Assembly: GCA_937891895.1 (NCBI GenBank)
Contig: CALATN010000075.1
Coordinates: forward strand, 1-53,838
DNA length: 53,838 nt
Direction: 5' to 3'
From: an uncultured Clostridia bacterium
GTDB taxonomy: Bacteria; Bacillota; Clostridia; Oscillospirales; Ruminococcaceae
The position numbers were made by a program, and so were the translations under genes. Positions 32,889-41,661 of this stretch are shown here, piece by piece; within the stretch, counting starts at the first letter, position 1, and each line of letters begins with the position of its first letter. The notes under the pieces were generated by a model. That model did no database searches. It was not told the origin of the DNA and saw only the letters and a list, made by a program, of their open reading frames with translations.

Positions 32889-33782
32889 ATGATAGAGCCA
32901 TTAAACGTAACCCGTGAAGAGTTCCCTAAAAGCGAAAAATGCTCGGAGGGTATGAAAATACTGGAGAAAAAATATGACAATTACGAAATATGGTATCATC
33001 AGGATGTTGTATACGTTGAACGTCCCGAAGCCAAGCTTACGTTACAGCTTATGCTTACAAAACGTAAAAATCCTCTTATCCTCTATGTAACAGGTTCGGC
33101 ATTTCATTGGCAGAACATACCACCGACAATCCCCAAAATTGCTTTGCTTGCGAATAAGGGGTTCAATGTTGCTTCTATTCAGTACAGAGGTTCAGACGCC
33201 GCACCGTTCCCCGCACAGATGCTTGATGTAAAGGCTGCTGTAAGGTACATAAAATCCAATGCTGAAAAATACGGATATAATGCCGATAAAATCATTCTTA
33301 TGGGGGACTCATCAGGCGGTCATATCGCACTTATGGCAGGTCTTACGGCAGGTATTCCTGAATTTGAGGAAGAAATTTATTCTGAAGTAAGCTCCGAGGT
33401 AAGCGGCATTATCGACCTGTATGGTCCTACTGATATTTCAAAAATGAACGATGAGCCGTCCTCGCAAAATCACATTGAGCCTGACAGTCCCGAAGGCTTT
33501 TTGATTGGCAGAAAAAATGTACTTGAAAATCCCGACCTTGTAAAACCGACAATAGTGATGAATTATATTTCAGAAGAAAGAAAAATTCCGCCTGTACTTA
33601 TATTCCACGGAACAAATGATGAGCTTGTCCCGTTCGGTCAGAGCTGTATGCTTTATGACAAATTAAAGGAATGCGGCAAGGAAGCATATTTCTACGCTCT
33701 GAACGGAAGCAATCACGGAGGACGTGAATTCTGGTCTGATGAGATTTTTGAAATCATACGGGGATTTGTTGATGGGATATGA
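32889..33782 (+). CDS. Alpha/beta-hydrolase esterase, Aes/BD-FAE-like
   Basis: 297 residues, no signal peptide, so cytosolic. An early strand NPLILYVTGSAFHW (with no HGGG but GSAFHW as the oxyanion loop) leads to the nucleophile elbow MGDSSGGHIALMAG, the acid region LIFHGTNDELVPF and the catalytic His in NGSNHGGREF. This pattern fits acetyl-esterase or prolyl-oligopeptidase-like enzymes that often deacetylate plant polysaccharide fragments. It is monocistronic with its own promoter and a GAAAGGAG site. Confidence 0.85.
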   Translation: MIEPLNVTREEFPKSEKCSEGMKILEKKYDNYEIWYHQDVVYVERPEAKLTLQLMLTKRKNPLILYVTGSAFHWQNIPPTIPKIALLANKGFNVASIQYRGSDAAPFPAQMLDVKAAVRYIKSNAEKYGYNADKIILMGDSSGGHIALMAGLTAGIPEFEEEIYSEVSSEVSGIIDLYGPTDISKMNDEPSSQNHIEPDSPEGFLIGRKNVLENPDLVKPTIVMNYISEERKIPPVLIFHGTNDELVPFGQSCMLYDKLKECGKEAYFYALNGSNHGGREFWSDEIFEIIRGFVDGI

Positions 33783-34192
33783 TAAAAAGTAAAGTCGAGG
33801 GCTGCTCCGTTCGGGACGAAGAGCTCGTGGGCTACAATACAAAAAGGAATATAATACCACAAAACCCGTCATAATGATGTGCTGTTATAAAGTTCGCAGA
33901 CTTTTTATATGTTTTTTCTGAACAATTCTCTATTGCCATTGGGACGAGTTCCGCAATAAGATGCGAAAAAGCTTTCGCCTGTGCTTTGCAATAAGGGAGT
34001 TTCTCCCCGATGAAAGCTACCGAGTAACGCTGACGAAAAATGCACTGAAAATTTTCAAGAACGTTCTGAAAGAAGCTGTCTGACGGCTTTTTTTAGAAAG
34101 AGTTTATAGGGAAAAGGGGCTGGTTTCAGCCCTTTTTCAATTTGTTTTGTAGCAATCCGCCCCTTTCCAACGTTTATATAGGTAGAGAACAG
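33783..34192. other. Intergenic region with a coding relic
   Basis: An open frame at 33922-34083 without a start reads CHWDEFRNKMRKSFRLCFAI then REFLPDESYRVTLTKNALKI, ending KEAV. It has coding composition but no family I recognise; it is probably the C-terminal tail of a lost gene. No complete gene is seen in this stretch. Confidence 0.4.
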
Positions 34193-34221
34193 TTGACAAA
34201 CCCTTCACCGCATACTAAAAT
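34193..34221 (+). promoter_or_regulatory. Promoter of paired lipoproteins
   Basis: TTGACA at 34193-34198, 17-bp spacer, TAAAAT at 34216-34221. Confidence 0.75.
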
Positions 34222-34252
34222 AAAAACATAAACCGACAACGGAGGCGACGAT

Positions 34253-34921
34253 ATGAAAAACAAACTTAACCGTATAATTTCAATCATACTTTTAAGCGTT
34301 ATACTTTTTACTGGATGTGAAAAAACGGAAAGCGTACCAGAAGAATCTACAGTTTCAGAAACAACTGCAAAATATTCTGATGAAGAATTAGATTTATTGG
34401 CACAGGATATGCCTGAGATTGTTTTTGTGCTTGCGTATCAGAAAGAGGGAAATAACATTTTGGGCTGTTATGTAATGAATACAGGCGAGATTAAATTGTT
34501 CGATTTCAGAACGATAGCACCGAATGAGGTTTATGATGTCAGAGATGTATATAATAGACTTGAAGAAGTAACTTGTGATAGAATAGAGCCGTTAAATCCA
34601 AGTGTAAATTATGAGGAAAGATTAATTACTGAAGATGAATTAACACCATTAATGTATAATGAGGTTGTTGAATACTATAAAACGTTACTGCTTATAGAAG
34701 GAAATGCAGAGTATATTAAATGGGATTATTCTCTTGATAGCAACAATGGATCACACCTCTTGTATGGGATTAAAAGGAATGAACAAGGAGAAAGGGAATG
34801 TATTCTACTGCGAGGTTACGGAACAGATTCGGAATATTTACACAGTAATCCCGATGCAGAATATTTATATGCAATACTTTTTAGGGTGTTACCCAAATTC
34901 AAAAATAACACCGCAGAATAA
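34253..34921 (+). CDS. Lipoprotein of unknown function, copy 1
   Basis: 222 residues. The signal peptide ends in lipobox LFTGC (Cys about 23), then KTESVPEESTVSETT and an acidic alpha/beta domain. No family recognised. The next gene begins with an almost identical segment (KTESIPEETTVSETT), a second lipobox and the same layout, so they are tandem paralogues. Both are likely exposed on the cell surface. Confidence 0.75.
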   Translation: MKNKLNRIISIILLSVILFTGCEKTESVPEESTVSETTAKYSDEELDLLAQDMPEIVFVLAYQKEGNNILGCYVMNTGEIKLFDFRTIAPNEVYDVRDVYNRLEEVTCDRIEPLNPSVNYEERLITEDELTPLMYNEVVEYYKTLLLIEGNAEYIKWDYSLDSNNGSHLLYGIKRNEQGERECILLRGYGTDSEYLHSNPDAEYLYAILFRVLPKFKNNTAE

Positions 34922-34978
34922 TTTGCAGCATTAACAGATATTTTCTAAGCTTAATTAAAACCAAAATGGAGGACAACA

Positions 34979-35596
34979 ATGAAACTCAATCACATAATCT
35001 CAATAATCCTTTCATCAATAATAACCGTCACACTTTTAACTTGCTGTGCAAAAACGGAAAGCATACCAGAAGAAACTACGGTTTCTGAAACAACCGCAGC
35101 AACCATTCCCGCAGACCTGAACGAAGAAGAAATGGCAATCTGGGAGAGTATGCCTGATATTGTTACTATGAGGGTGTATCGTTCTGAAACAACAGAAATT
35201 TGTTACATAAAAAAAGATGGAACAATAAATAGATTTGTAAGTGATGAGAATTACGATAAATCTCAAGATGCAGATTGGATAATAAATAAAATAAATGATA
35301 GTGATGTAGAACAAATTGATAATATTGATATTCATAATCTGATATTGTTTTATGGTACACTTATGAGTATTGACAACAATAGTAAAGTTACATCGCTAAA
35401 ACATTTACAAACGCAACAATACACACCATTAACCCGTTTTGAAATATATGGCATCAGAAACGATACGGAAAAGAATAATGAATTTGTGCTTGTTGCTTTT
35501 GGCGACGTGATGCAACAGTATGTAAGAAAAGACATTAATGGTGAAAGTCTGTTTACTATTTACAAAGAAATAGATAAGCATATTCCCATACTATAA
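34979..35596 (+). CDS. Lipoprotein of unknown function, copy 2
   Basis: 205 residues. Lipobox LTCCA with Cys about 22 or 23. After the shared linker (CAKTESIPEETTVSETTAA) the domain has DMPEIV-like ESMPDIVTMRVYRSETTEIC, matching copy 1 in order but with much lower identity. It starts behind GGAGG and 57 bases after copy 1, so the two are one transcription unit. Confidence 0.75.
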   Translation: MKLNHIISIILSSIITVTLLTCCAKTESIPEETTVSETTAATIPADLNEEEMAIWESMPDIVTMRVYRSETTEICYIKKDGTINRFVSDENYDKSQDADWIINKINDSDVEQIDNIDIHNLILFYGTLMSIDNNSKVTSLKHLQTQQYTPLTRFEIYGIRNDTEKNNEFVLVAFGDVMQQYVRKDINGESLFTIYKEIDKHIPIL

Positions 35597-35714
35597 AAAT
35601 GTTGTCTTACCAAAATTATCAAAACACAAATAAAAAATGAAATGTATAATCCAAAATCTCCGTGAAAAACTATTAGAGCAACAAAATTAAAGCTAATAAA
35701 CGGAGGAATATACA

Positions 35715-35900
35715 ATGAAAGCTACGGGTATTGTCAGAAGAATTGACGACCTGGGTCGTGTGGTAATCCCTAAAGAAATCAGACGTACTATGCGTATTCG
35801 TGAGGGTGACCCGCTGCTGATATCATTGGAAGATGAAATGTCGTTCTGTGAAAGTGTTCTGCAGGTTGCGGAAAGAGTGGGAGTACATACAAAAGAATAA
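35715..35900 (+). CDS. Shortened AbrB/SpoVT-type transition regulator
   Basis: 61 residues. The first 37 (MKATGIVRRIDDLGRVVIPK then EIRRTMRIREGDPL) are a near-perfect AbrB/SpoVT swapped-hairpin DNA-binding domain. Full SpoVT proteins are about 180 residues with a GAF domain; here the domain is followed by only SFCESVLQVAERVGVHTKE, which looks like a later part of such a protein joined in frame. It can probably still dimerise and bind DNA but has lost its sensor, so it may act as a competitor. A strong terminator follows. Confidence 0.8.
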   Translation: MKATGIVRRIDDLGRVVIPKEIRRTMRIREGDPLLISLEDEMSFCESVLQVAERVGVHTKE

Positions 35901-35907
35901 TATAACT

Positions 35908-35950
35908 AAAGGCAATATTGCATCAATCATTCGATGTAATATTGCCTTTT
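35908..35950. terminator. Bidirectional terminator
   Basis: AAAGGCAATATTGCATC and GATGTAATATTGCCTTTT pair over 16 bases with one mismatch, flanked by A and T runs. It serves the AbrB gene and the convergent nuclease gene. Confidence 0.88.
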
Positions 35951-35954
35951 CATT

Positions 35955-36386
35955 TTATTTTATAATCTTTTCAATAACACAGGAATGACCCTTGTTGTCA
36001 TCGTAACTTATACCAACAATCAGTATTTCGCCGCTGAAAGCTTCAAGCTTTTCAGTGTAATTCTTTGCCTTAATCTGTTCAATAGCAGTTTCAGCTGTAT
36101 TGTTGTATTTAAGCTCAATTACCATTGCAGGCGCATCAATACCCTTGCGCGGGATAAACGTTAAATCAGCGTACCCTTTTCCGCTTGGCAACTCCATGAA
36201 AATCTCATAATCATTCTTTGCGGAGTAATATGCAAGTGCAAGAGTTACAGACAATGACAATTCGTTGTTGTACGTAATAATTGAAGTATTCTTCTGATGA
36301 ACTTCCTCCAGTATTTCAGCAACTCTGTGATTGTTACAAGCGAGCGTAGCGGAAAGCAACTCGTCAGATTGTCGGAGTGAGTTCAT
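35955..36386 (-). CDS. PD-(D/E)xK nuclease half of a split AAA/nuclease gene
   Basis: 143 residues from ATG 36386. Nuclease superfamily 9 (DUF1703) motifs: EILEEVHQKNTSIITYNNE, ALAYYSAKNDYEIFMELPSG, then KGYADLTFIPR and MVIELKYNN (Asp and ExK as metal ligands). In relatives this domain is the C-terminal part of one protein whose AAA half is the next-listed gene. Here the first half stops at TGA 36385-36383, overlapping this ATG as ATGA, so this half could be made by translational coupling, or a one-base loss has split the gene. Function within the family is unsettled. Confidence 0.72.
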   Translation of the reverse strand: MNSLRQSDELLSATLACNNHRVAEILEEVHQKNTSIITYNNELSLSVTLALAYYSAKNDYEIFMELPSGKGYADLTFIPRKGIDAPAMVIELKYNNTAETAIEQIKAKNYTEKLEAFSGEILIVGISYDDNKGHSCVIEKIIK

Positions 36387-37519
36387 ACCTCTTCCCAGCC
36401 GCCGTCCTCGATGCAGTTGATGAATTCCTGTTGAACTTCCTTGTTGGGTATCCACGCTGTTTTGGTGTCAAAATCGTATGTCAGATATCCGAGATGAATA
36501 AGCAATGTCAACACGTCATCCGCAGAATTAAGGGTAACCATATCATTCTGAAATTTGCCTGTATTGACCTTAATATGCTCGCCTGCAATCATTTTTATTA
36601 CCGACTGACGCAAACCGTCCATATCAAGCTTGATATATAACTGTAATGCTTCAAAGGTTTCAGTTTTAGTCCAGTAATTATCAAAGCTTCGTTCAGTAAT
36701 GGCTTGAACCACAGACTGAGGATTGTATATCTCATATCCGCTGACCTTGTATCCATCATACCACTTTTTCATATTAGCAACAGACATATTAAATCTGTCG
36801 CACAGTTTAGATACATCATCAGCAGTAAAGCCCGTAAATTCCGCAAAACGCTTTTGGTTTGCCATTGAATATTCACGATACATATTAAGTGCTGAATGTT
36901 CACCGTACTTCTTGACAGGTAAAATTCCTGTTGCATAATTCAATGCAACATATGGCTGTTCTTTAAGCAAGGTTCGGAGATAGTTCAGATAGATTTGCTG
37001 CCCATTGGTATCATTTTTATATATTCTGAATATGCAATCCCATTCGTCAATTATAAAAACGAACGGAATGCCTAATTTGCGGAATACTTCAAGAAGCATT
37101 TCGTCAGAACTGTACTCATCAGATAAATCGAGTTCAAAAAATTCTCGTTTCAAATCACGTTTAATTGCTTTTTCAAGTAGTTCTGCCATCTCTTTAACGC
37201 TATCCGATTTAGAGGCAAAACTTCTCATATCAAAATGAAAAACGTTGTATTTGTTCAGATGCTTCTCAAAGCTGTCAGCTTTTGCAATTTGCAGTCCGCT
37301 GAATAACTCTCTTGAATCACAGCCACGGCTGTAATAAGCAGAAAGCATATTTGCCGCCATTGATTTTCCAAAACGACGGGGACGGCTTACACACAAATGT
37401 CTGTCAGATGTATCAAAAACATTGTTGGTAAGTTCAATAAGCATTGACTTGTCAACATAAATCTCGGAATTAACAGCTTGTCTGAAAAGGTTATTTCCCG
37501 GATTTAAGTATATTCCCAT
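36383..37519 (-). CDS. AAA-ATPase-like half of a split AAA/nuclease gene
   Basis: 378 residues from ATG 37519 with AGGAG upstream. The start MGIYLNPGNNLFRQAVNSEI then YVDKSMLIELTN is the classic opening of AAA_lid-DUF1703 proteins. The nucleotide-binding region is CVSRPRRFGKSMAANMLSAY, with PRRFGKS as an unusual P-loop, and the Walker B-like motif is FVFIIDEWDCIFR. The frame ends at EFINCIEDGGWEEV, exactly where relatives continue into the nuclease domain. These proteins are abundant in gut Bacteroidetes and Clostridia and suspected in defence or mobile DNA control. Confidence 0.8.
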   Translation of the reverse strand: MGIYLNPGNNLFRQAVNSEIYVDKSMLIELTNNVFDTSDRHLCVSRPRRFGKSMAANMLSAYYSRGCDSRELFSGLQIAKADSFEKHLNKYNVFHFDMRSFASKSDSVKEMAELLEKAIKRDLKREFFELDLSDEYSSDEMLLEVFRKLGIPFVFIIDEWDCIFRIYKNDTNGQQIYLNYLRTLLKEQPYVALNYATGILPVKKYGEHSALNMYREYSMANQKRFAEFTGFTADDVSKLCDRFNMSVANMKKWYDGYKVSGYEIYNPQSVVQAITERSFDNYWTKTETFEALQLYIKLDMDGLRQSVIKMIAGEHIKVNTGKFQNDMVTLNSADDVLTLLIHLGYLTYDFDTKTAWIPNKEVQQEFINCIEDGGWEEV

Positions 37520-37904
37520 TTTACATCTCCTGAATAAAGATTCCGTAACTATGCTTATTATATCACGGCTTTTGGGAAAGTTCAATACTTTGAAATGATT
37601 TGATGAAATCAAGAGATAACTACATTATGTATAAATATAATTTGACTTATACAGACATATATTGATGTAATATGCATTTATAACAGTAACTCGTCACAGC
37701 CAATATTGGCATCTTGGGAGTAATTCTGCTTCAGAATCTTCAGCTTTGGAGAGAGGGTACATAATGGGTAAAATAGGTTGGCTGAGGTAAGAAATCAGTG
37801 ACAGCTTTGTAAATTTACCGTTGTATCTGTCAAACAGGATGAATGATCTTGTTTGATTTGACGTTTGTTGATTAAGAATAGCGTTTAATTTTGATATAAT
37901 AGAA
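37520..37904. other. Intergenic region
   Basis: No gene seen. It holds the upstream region of the AAA-like gene and a promoter-like TTGATATAATAG near 37891 without a clear -35. Confidence 0.4.
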
Positions 37905-37938
37905 AATGGAGTATATCTGTGAACAGATATACTCCATT
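37905..37938 (-). terminator. Terminator of the galE-glmS operon
   Basis: A perfect 16-bp stem, AATGGAGTATATCTGT and its complement around GA; on the minus strand TTTTCT follows. Confidence 0.88.
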
Positions 37939-37956
37939 GATTTATAATGCTATAAA

Positions 37957-39825
37957 TTATTCCACCGTAACACTCTTAGCGAGATTTCTCGGCTTGTCAA
38001 CATCAAGACCCTTGGCAACACTTACGTAGTAACCAAGAAGCTGGAGCGGAACAACTGCAAGTGAAGCAGCGAAGTGCTCATCAATCTTCGGAACATAAGT
38101 CACGAAGTCGCAGGTTGTTTCAGCCTCATATTTACCGTAAGGTGCAAGTCCCATAAGATATGCTCCACGGCTCTTGCATTCAAGCATATTCGAAACGGTT
38201 TTCTCGTAAAGCCCATCCTGTGTGAGAACACCGATAACAAGCATATTATCTTCAACAAGTGAGATTGTACCGTGCTTGAGCTCACCTGCCGCATATGCTT
38301 CGCTGTGGATATAGGAAATTTCCTTGAGTTTAAGGCTTCCCTCAAGACAGATTGCATAGTCAATACCACGTCCAATGAAGAAGATGTCCTGTGCGCTTGC
38401 ATATTTAGCTGCAAACCACTGGATACGTTCCTTATCTTCAAGAATTTTCTCAATCTTTTCAGGAATTGTCTGAAGCTCGGAAATCATATTGCCGTACTGC
38501 TCATCGGAAATACAGCCGCGTACCTTTGCAAACTGTACTGCAAGGCAGTAGCCTGCAACAAGCTGTGCAGAGTATGCCTTTGTTGTTGCAACGGAAATTT
38601 CAGGGCCTGCAAGTGTGTAGAAAATGTTGTCGGCTTCTCTTGCGATGCTGCTGCCTACAACATTCACAATTGCAAGGGTTTTCATACCCTTTTCCTTTGC
38701 AAGACGAAGTGCGGCAAGTGTATCCGCTGTTTCGCCTGACTGACTTACAACGATTGCAAGCGCATTCTTGTTAAGGGGCATTTTTCTGTATCTGAATTCA
38801 GATGCAAGCTCAACTCTTACAGGGATATCGGCAATATCTTCAAACACGTACTGCATAGCCATTCCCACGTGCCACGCTGAGCCGCAGGCAACCATGTAAA
38901 TGCTGTCAAAGGACTTGATTTCTTCATCGCTGAGTCCCACATCATCAAGGTTTATCTTTCCGTCCTTGAGAACGGAATTGAGAGTATCCGCAACAGCCTT
39001 TGGCTGCTCGTGGATTTCCTTCATCATAAAATGCTCAAATCCACCCTTTTCGGCAGCTTCCGCATCCCACTTGATTTCGGTTGTTTCCTTGCTGATTTCT
39101 TCGCCGTTAAGGTCGTAGAAGTTAACCTCTCCTGCTCTTATTCTTGCCATTTCAAGATTGCCGATGTAGTAGACATTTCTTGTGTATTTGAGAATTGCAG
39201 GAACGTCAGAAGCAACGTAGGTTTCACCCTCTGCAAGACCGATAATCATCGGGCTGTCCTTACGTGCAACCCAGATTTCGTTCGGATAATCCTTGAACAT
39301 AAGCTCAAGAGCGTATGAGCCTCTTACTCGTACCATTGTCTTTGCAATTGCATCAACAGGGCCGAGTTTGTATTTCTTGTAGTAATAGTCAACAAGCTTG
39401 ATTACGACTTCTGTGTCAGTCTGGCTGTAAAATGCATAGCCGTGCTTTTCAAGCTTTTCCTTTAGTTCTGCATAGTTTTCAATAATGCCGTTGTGTACAC
39501 CAACAACTGTTGACTCAACTGTACCTGAGCCTGAGCCTGTGCAGTTGCCTGAAACGTGTGGGTGTGCATTTGTACGGCTTGGCTCGCCGTGTGTTGCCCA
39601 GCGTGTATGAGCAATACCGCAGTTTCCTTCGAGAGCCTTACCTTCGTCTGTCATTTCAACAAGGTTGGACAGACGTCCCTTTGCCTTTACAACCTCAGCG
39701 GCATTTTCTCCGTCACGGACAGCGACACCTGCTGAGTCGTAGCCTCTGTATTCAAGTCTGGACAGACCGTCCAGCAATATCGGTGCAGCCTGCTGCTTTC
39801 CGACAAATCCTACTATTCCGCACAT
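37957..39825 (-). CDS. glmS: Glutamine-fructose-6-phosphate aminotransferase (isomerising)
   Basis: 622 residues. N-terminal class II glutaminase with catalytic Cys2 (MCGIVGFVGKQQAAP), RLEYRGYDSAGVA and the THGEPSRTNAHPH region; C-terminal pair of SIS domains with SQSGETADTLAALR and ending PRNLAKSVTVE, the family's invariant tail. It makes glucosamine-6-phosphate, the first step to UDP-GlcNAc for cell wall and polysaccharide. It lies 24 bases after galE, so both feed nucleotide-sugar supply in one operon. No glmS ribozyme was recognised in the short gap; since galE intervenes upstream, regulation would be at the galE leader. Confidence 0.97.
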   Translation of the reverse strand: MCGIVGFVGKQQAAPILLDGLSRLEYRGYDSAGVAVRDGENAAEVVKAKGRLSNLVEMTDEGKALEGNCGIAHTRWATHGEPSRTNAHPHVSGNCTGSGSGTVESTVVGVHNGIIENYAELKEKLEKHGYAFYSQTDTEVVIKLVDYYYKKYKLGPVDAIAKTMVRVRGSYALELMFKDYPNEIWVARKDSPMIIGLAEGETYVASDVPAILKYTRNVYYIGNLEMARIRAGEVNFYDLNGEEISKETTEIKWDAEAAEKGGFEHFMMKEIHEQPKAVADTLNSVLKDGKINLDDVGLSDEEIKSFDSIYMVACGSAWHVGMAMQYVFEDIADIPVRVELASEFRYRKMPLNKNALAIVVSQSGETADTLAALRLAKEKGMKTLAIVNVVGSSIAREADNIFYTLAGPEISVATTKAYSAQLVAGYCLAVQFAKVRGCISDEQYGNMISELQTIPEKIEKILEDKERIQWFAAKYASAQDIFFIGRGIDYAICLEGSLKLKEISYIHSEAYAAGELKHGTISLVEDNMLVIGVLTQDGLYEKTVSNMLECKSRGAYLMGLAPYGKYEAETTCDFVTYVPKIDEHFAASLAVVPLQLLGYYVSVAKGLDVDKPRNLAKSVTVE

Positions 39826-39849
39826 AATATTACCTTTCCTGTCAATAGA

Positions 39850-40866
39850 TTACTGGTTGTAGCCGTTAGGGTTATTCTTCTGCCAGTTCCAGGAGTCACG
39901 GCACATATCCACGATTCCGTACTGTGCCTTCCAGCCGAGAACCTTTTCTGCCTTTGCAGGGTCAGAGTAGCAGGTTGCAATATCGCCTGCACGTCTTTCC
40001 TTGATTGCATAAGGAATCTTTACTCCACTTGCTTCTTCAAATGCCTTTACAACATCAAGCACGGAATAGCCTTCTCCTGTGCCAAGGTTGAATATTTCAA
40101 GTCCGCACTTTTCTTCAATTGATTTAAGTGCCTTTACGTGACCGTTTGCAAGGTCAACAACGTGGATGTAATCTCTTACACCTGTTCCGTCGTGTGTATC
40201 ATAATCGTTACCGAAAACGCCAAGTTCCTTGAGCTTGCCTACAGCAACCTGTGTGATGTATGGCATAAGGTTATTCGGGATACCGTTAGGGTCTTCACCG
40301 ATTGTACCGCTCTGATGTGCACCGATTGGGTTGAAGTATCTGAGAAGAACAATATTCCACTCAGGGTCAGCCTTCTGCATATCCATCATAATCTGTTCAA
40401 GCATAGATTTTGTCTGGCCGTATGGGTTTGTACAGTTACCCTTCGGACACTCCTCTGTAATCGGAATGATTGCAGGGTCACCGTAAACTGTTGCGGAAGA
40501 ACTGAAAATGATGTTCTTACAGCCGTTGTTTCTCAGCACGTCAAGAAGAACAAGAGTACCGCCTATGTTGTTGTCGTAATACTCCCAAGGCAGACGTACA
40601 GACTCACCGACAGCTTTAAGTCCCGCAAAATGAATACAGCACTCAAAGCTGTGCTCCTTCGCGATTACATCAAGTGCTGCTCTGTCACGGATATCGACCT
40701 CGTAGAAAGGCACCTGCTTTCCTGTGATTGCCGCTACCCTGTCCAGCGCAATTTTATTTGAATTTGCAAGATTATCCACAACTACTACGTCGTGTCCTGC
40801 ATTCTGAAGCTCTACTACTGTATGGCTTCCTATGTATCCTGCTCCGCCTGTTACAAGTATTTTCAT
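39850..40866 (-). CDS. galE: UDP-glucose 4-epimerase
   Basis: 338 residues from ATG 40866 (GAGG eight bases upstream); a longer frame upstream lacks a site. NAD-binding MKILVTGGAGYIGSHTVVEL, catalytic region FSSSATVYGDPAIIP and NPYGQTKSMLEQ (Tyr-x3-Lys). It interconverts UDP-glucose and UDP-galactose, for galactose use or polysaccharide building. Size and motifs are typical. It leads the galE-glmS operon and is divergent from the ECF sigma gene. Confidence 0.96.
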   Translation of the reverse strand: MKILVTGGAGYIGSHTVVELQNAGHDVVVVDNLANSNKIALDRVAAITGKQVPFYEVDIRDRAALDVIAKEHSFECCIHFAGLKAVGESVRLPWEYYDNNIGGTLVLLDVLRNNGCKNIIFSSSATVYGDPAIIPITEECPKGNCTNPYGQTKSMLEQIMMDMQKADPEWNIVLLRYFNPIGAHQSGTIGEDPNGIPNNLMPYITQVAVGKLKELGVFGNDYDTHDGTGVRDYIHVVDLANGHVKALKSIEEKCGLEIFNLGTGEGYSVLDVVKAFEEASGVKIPYAIKERRAGDIATCYSDPAKAEKVLGWKAQYGIVDMCRDSWNWQKNNPNGYNQ

Positions 40867-41094
40867 TATATATACCTCGCATTCAAAGCAATTTAGTAAT
40901 TGCATAATTAAACACTTCAAATTATAAACGTAAAAAAGTAGAATGTCAATAACCAATGCGTATGTTTTAAATAAATTAGATAAAATTTAAACGATTTGAA
41001 AAACGTCCAATTCAAAATTTATTAACAAATTGTCTGATAAAATGTATTATAATCACACATAATACTATACTACTTTATAAGGACGTGAAAAATT

Positions 41095-41661
41095 TTGTTT
41101 ATCACTTTATTGGCATTAATTGACGAACCAAGTGACAAGGAGAAATTTGAAAAGATTTATCGGACACATCGTTCCAGAATGTATAACAAGGCATTTGGAA
41201 TTCTCAAGGATATGGATCTTGCTGAAGAAGCTGTTCAGGAAAGTCTGTTGAAAATAGCGAAAAACATAAAGTCAATCAAATCATACAACGATAACAGTTC
41301 GATATCGTTTATTATGTTAGTAACAAGAAATACGGCTATTGATAAAGCTAGAGTTGAACTGAAAGTGCGTCCGGACTCAATTGATGACGAAGAAAATTAT
41401 GCGGAGTATCCCGATACTAAGGCAATAGATGTTGAAAAGGCGGTTACAGAACGGGGACTTGATAAAATATATAACGCAATTAATAATCTTAGTCCAGCAT
41501 ATCGTGAAGCGATCATATTGAAAATCATACACGGATATAGCAATAATGAAATTGCCAAGCTTCTTGGTCTTAATCTTAAAACGGTAGAAATGCGAATATA
41601 CCGTGGAAGAGCGCTATTGAAATCAAAGCTTATGGAGGAAGAAATGTATGACATTAAGTGA
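41095..41661 (+). CDS. ECF-type sigma factor
   Basis: 188 residues, apparently from TTG 41095 with AAGGACGTG upstream. Region 2 is FEKIYRTHRSRMYNKAFGIL then DMDLAEEAVQESLLKIAKNI, region 4 is AYREAIILKIIHGYSNNEIA then KLLGLNLKTVEMRIYRGR. The gene product is coupled to the following DUF4367 protein by a 14-base overlap. Such sigma/DUF4367 pairs respond to envelope or cell-state signals in Clostridia. An internal ATG at 41179 would remove part of region 2, so TTG is preferred. Confidence 0.88.
   Translation: MFITLLALIDEPSDKEKFEKIYRTHRSRMYNKAFGILKDMDLAEEAVQESLLKIAKNIKSIKSYNDNSSISFIMLVTRNTAIDKARVELKVRPDSIDDEENYAEYPDTKAIDVEKAVTERGLDKIYNAINNLSPAYREAIILKIIHGYSNNEIAKLLGLNLKTVEMRIYRGRALLKSKLMEEEMYDIK

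Noticed and set aside
38272..40761. Long plus-strand frames opposite glmS and galE
   Set aside because: They are antisense shadows of two well-conserved genes with no ribosome sites or recognisable motifs.
37957..40956. glmS ribozyme or other riboswitch upstream of glmS
   Set aside because: The gap to galE is only 24 bases and no ribozyme core was recognised there.
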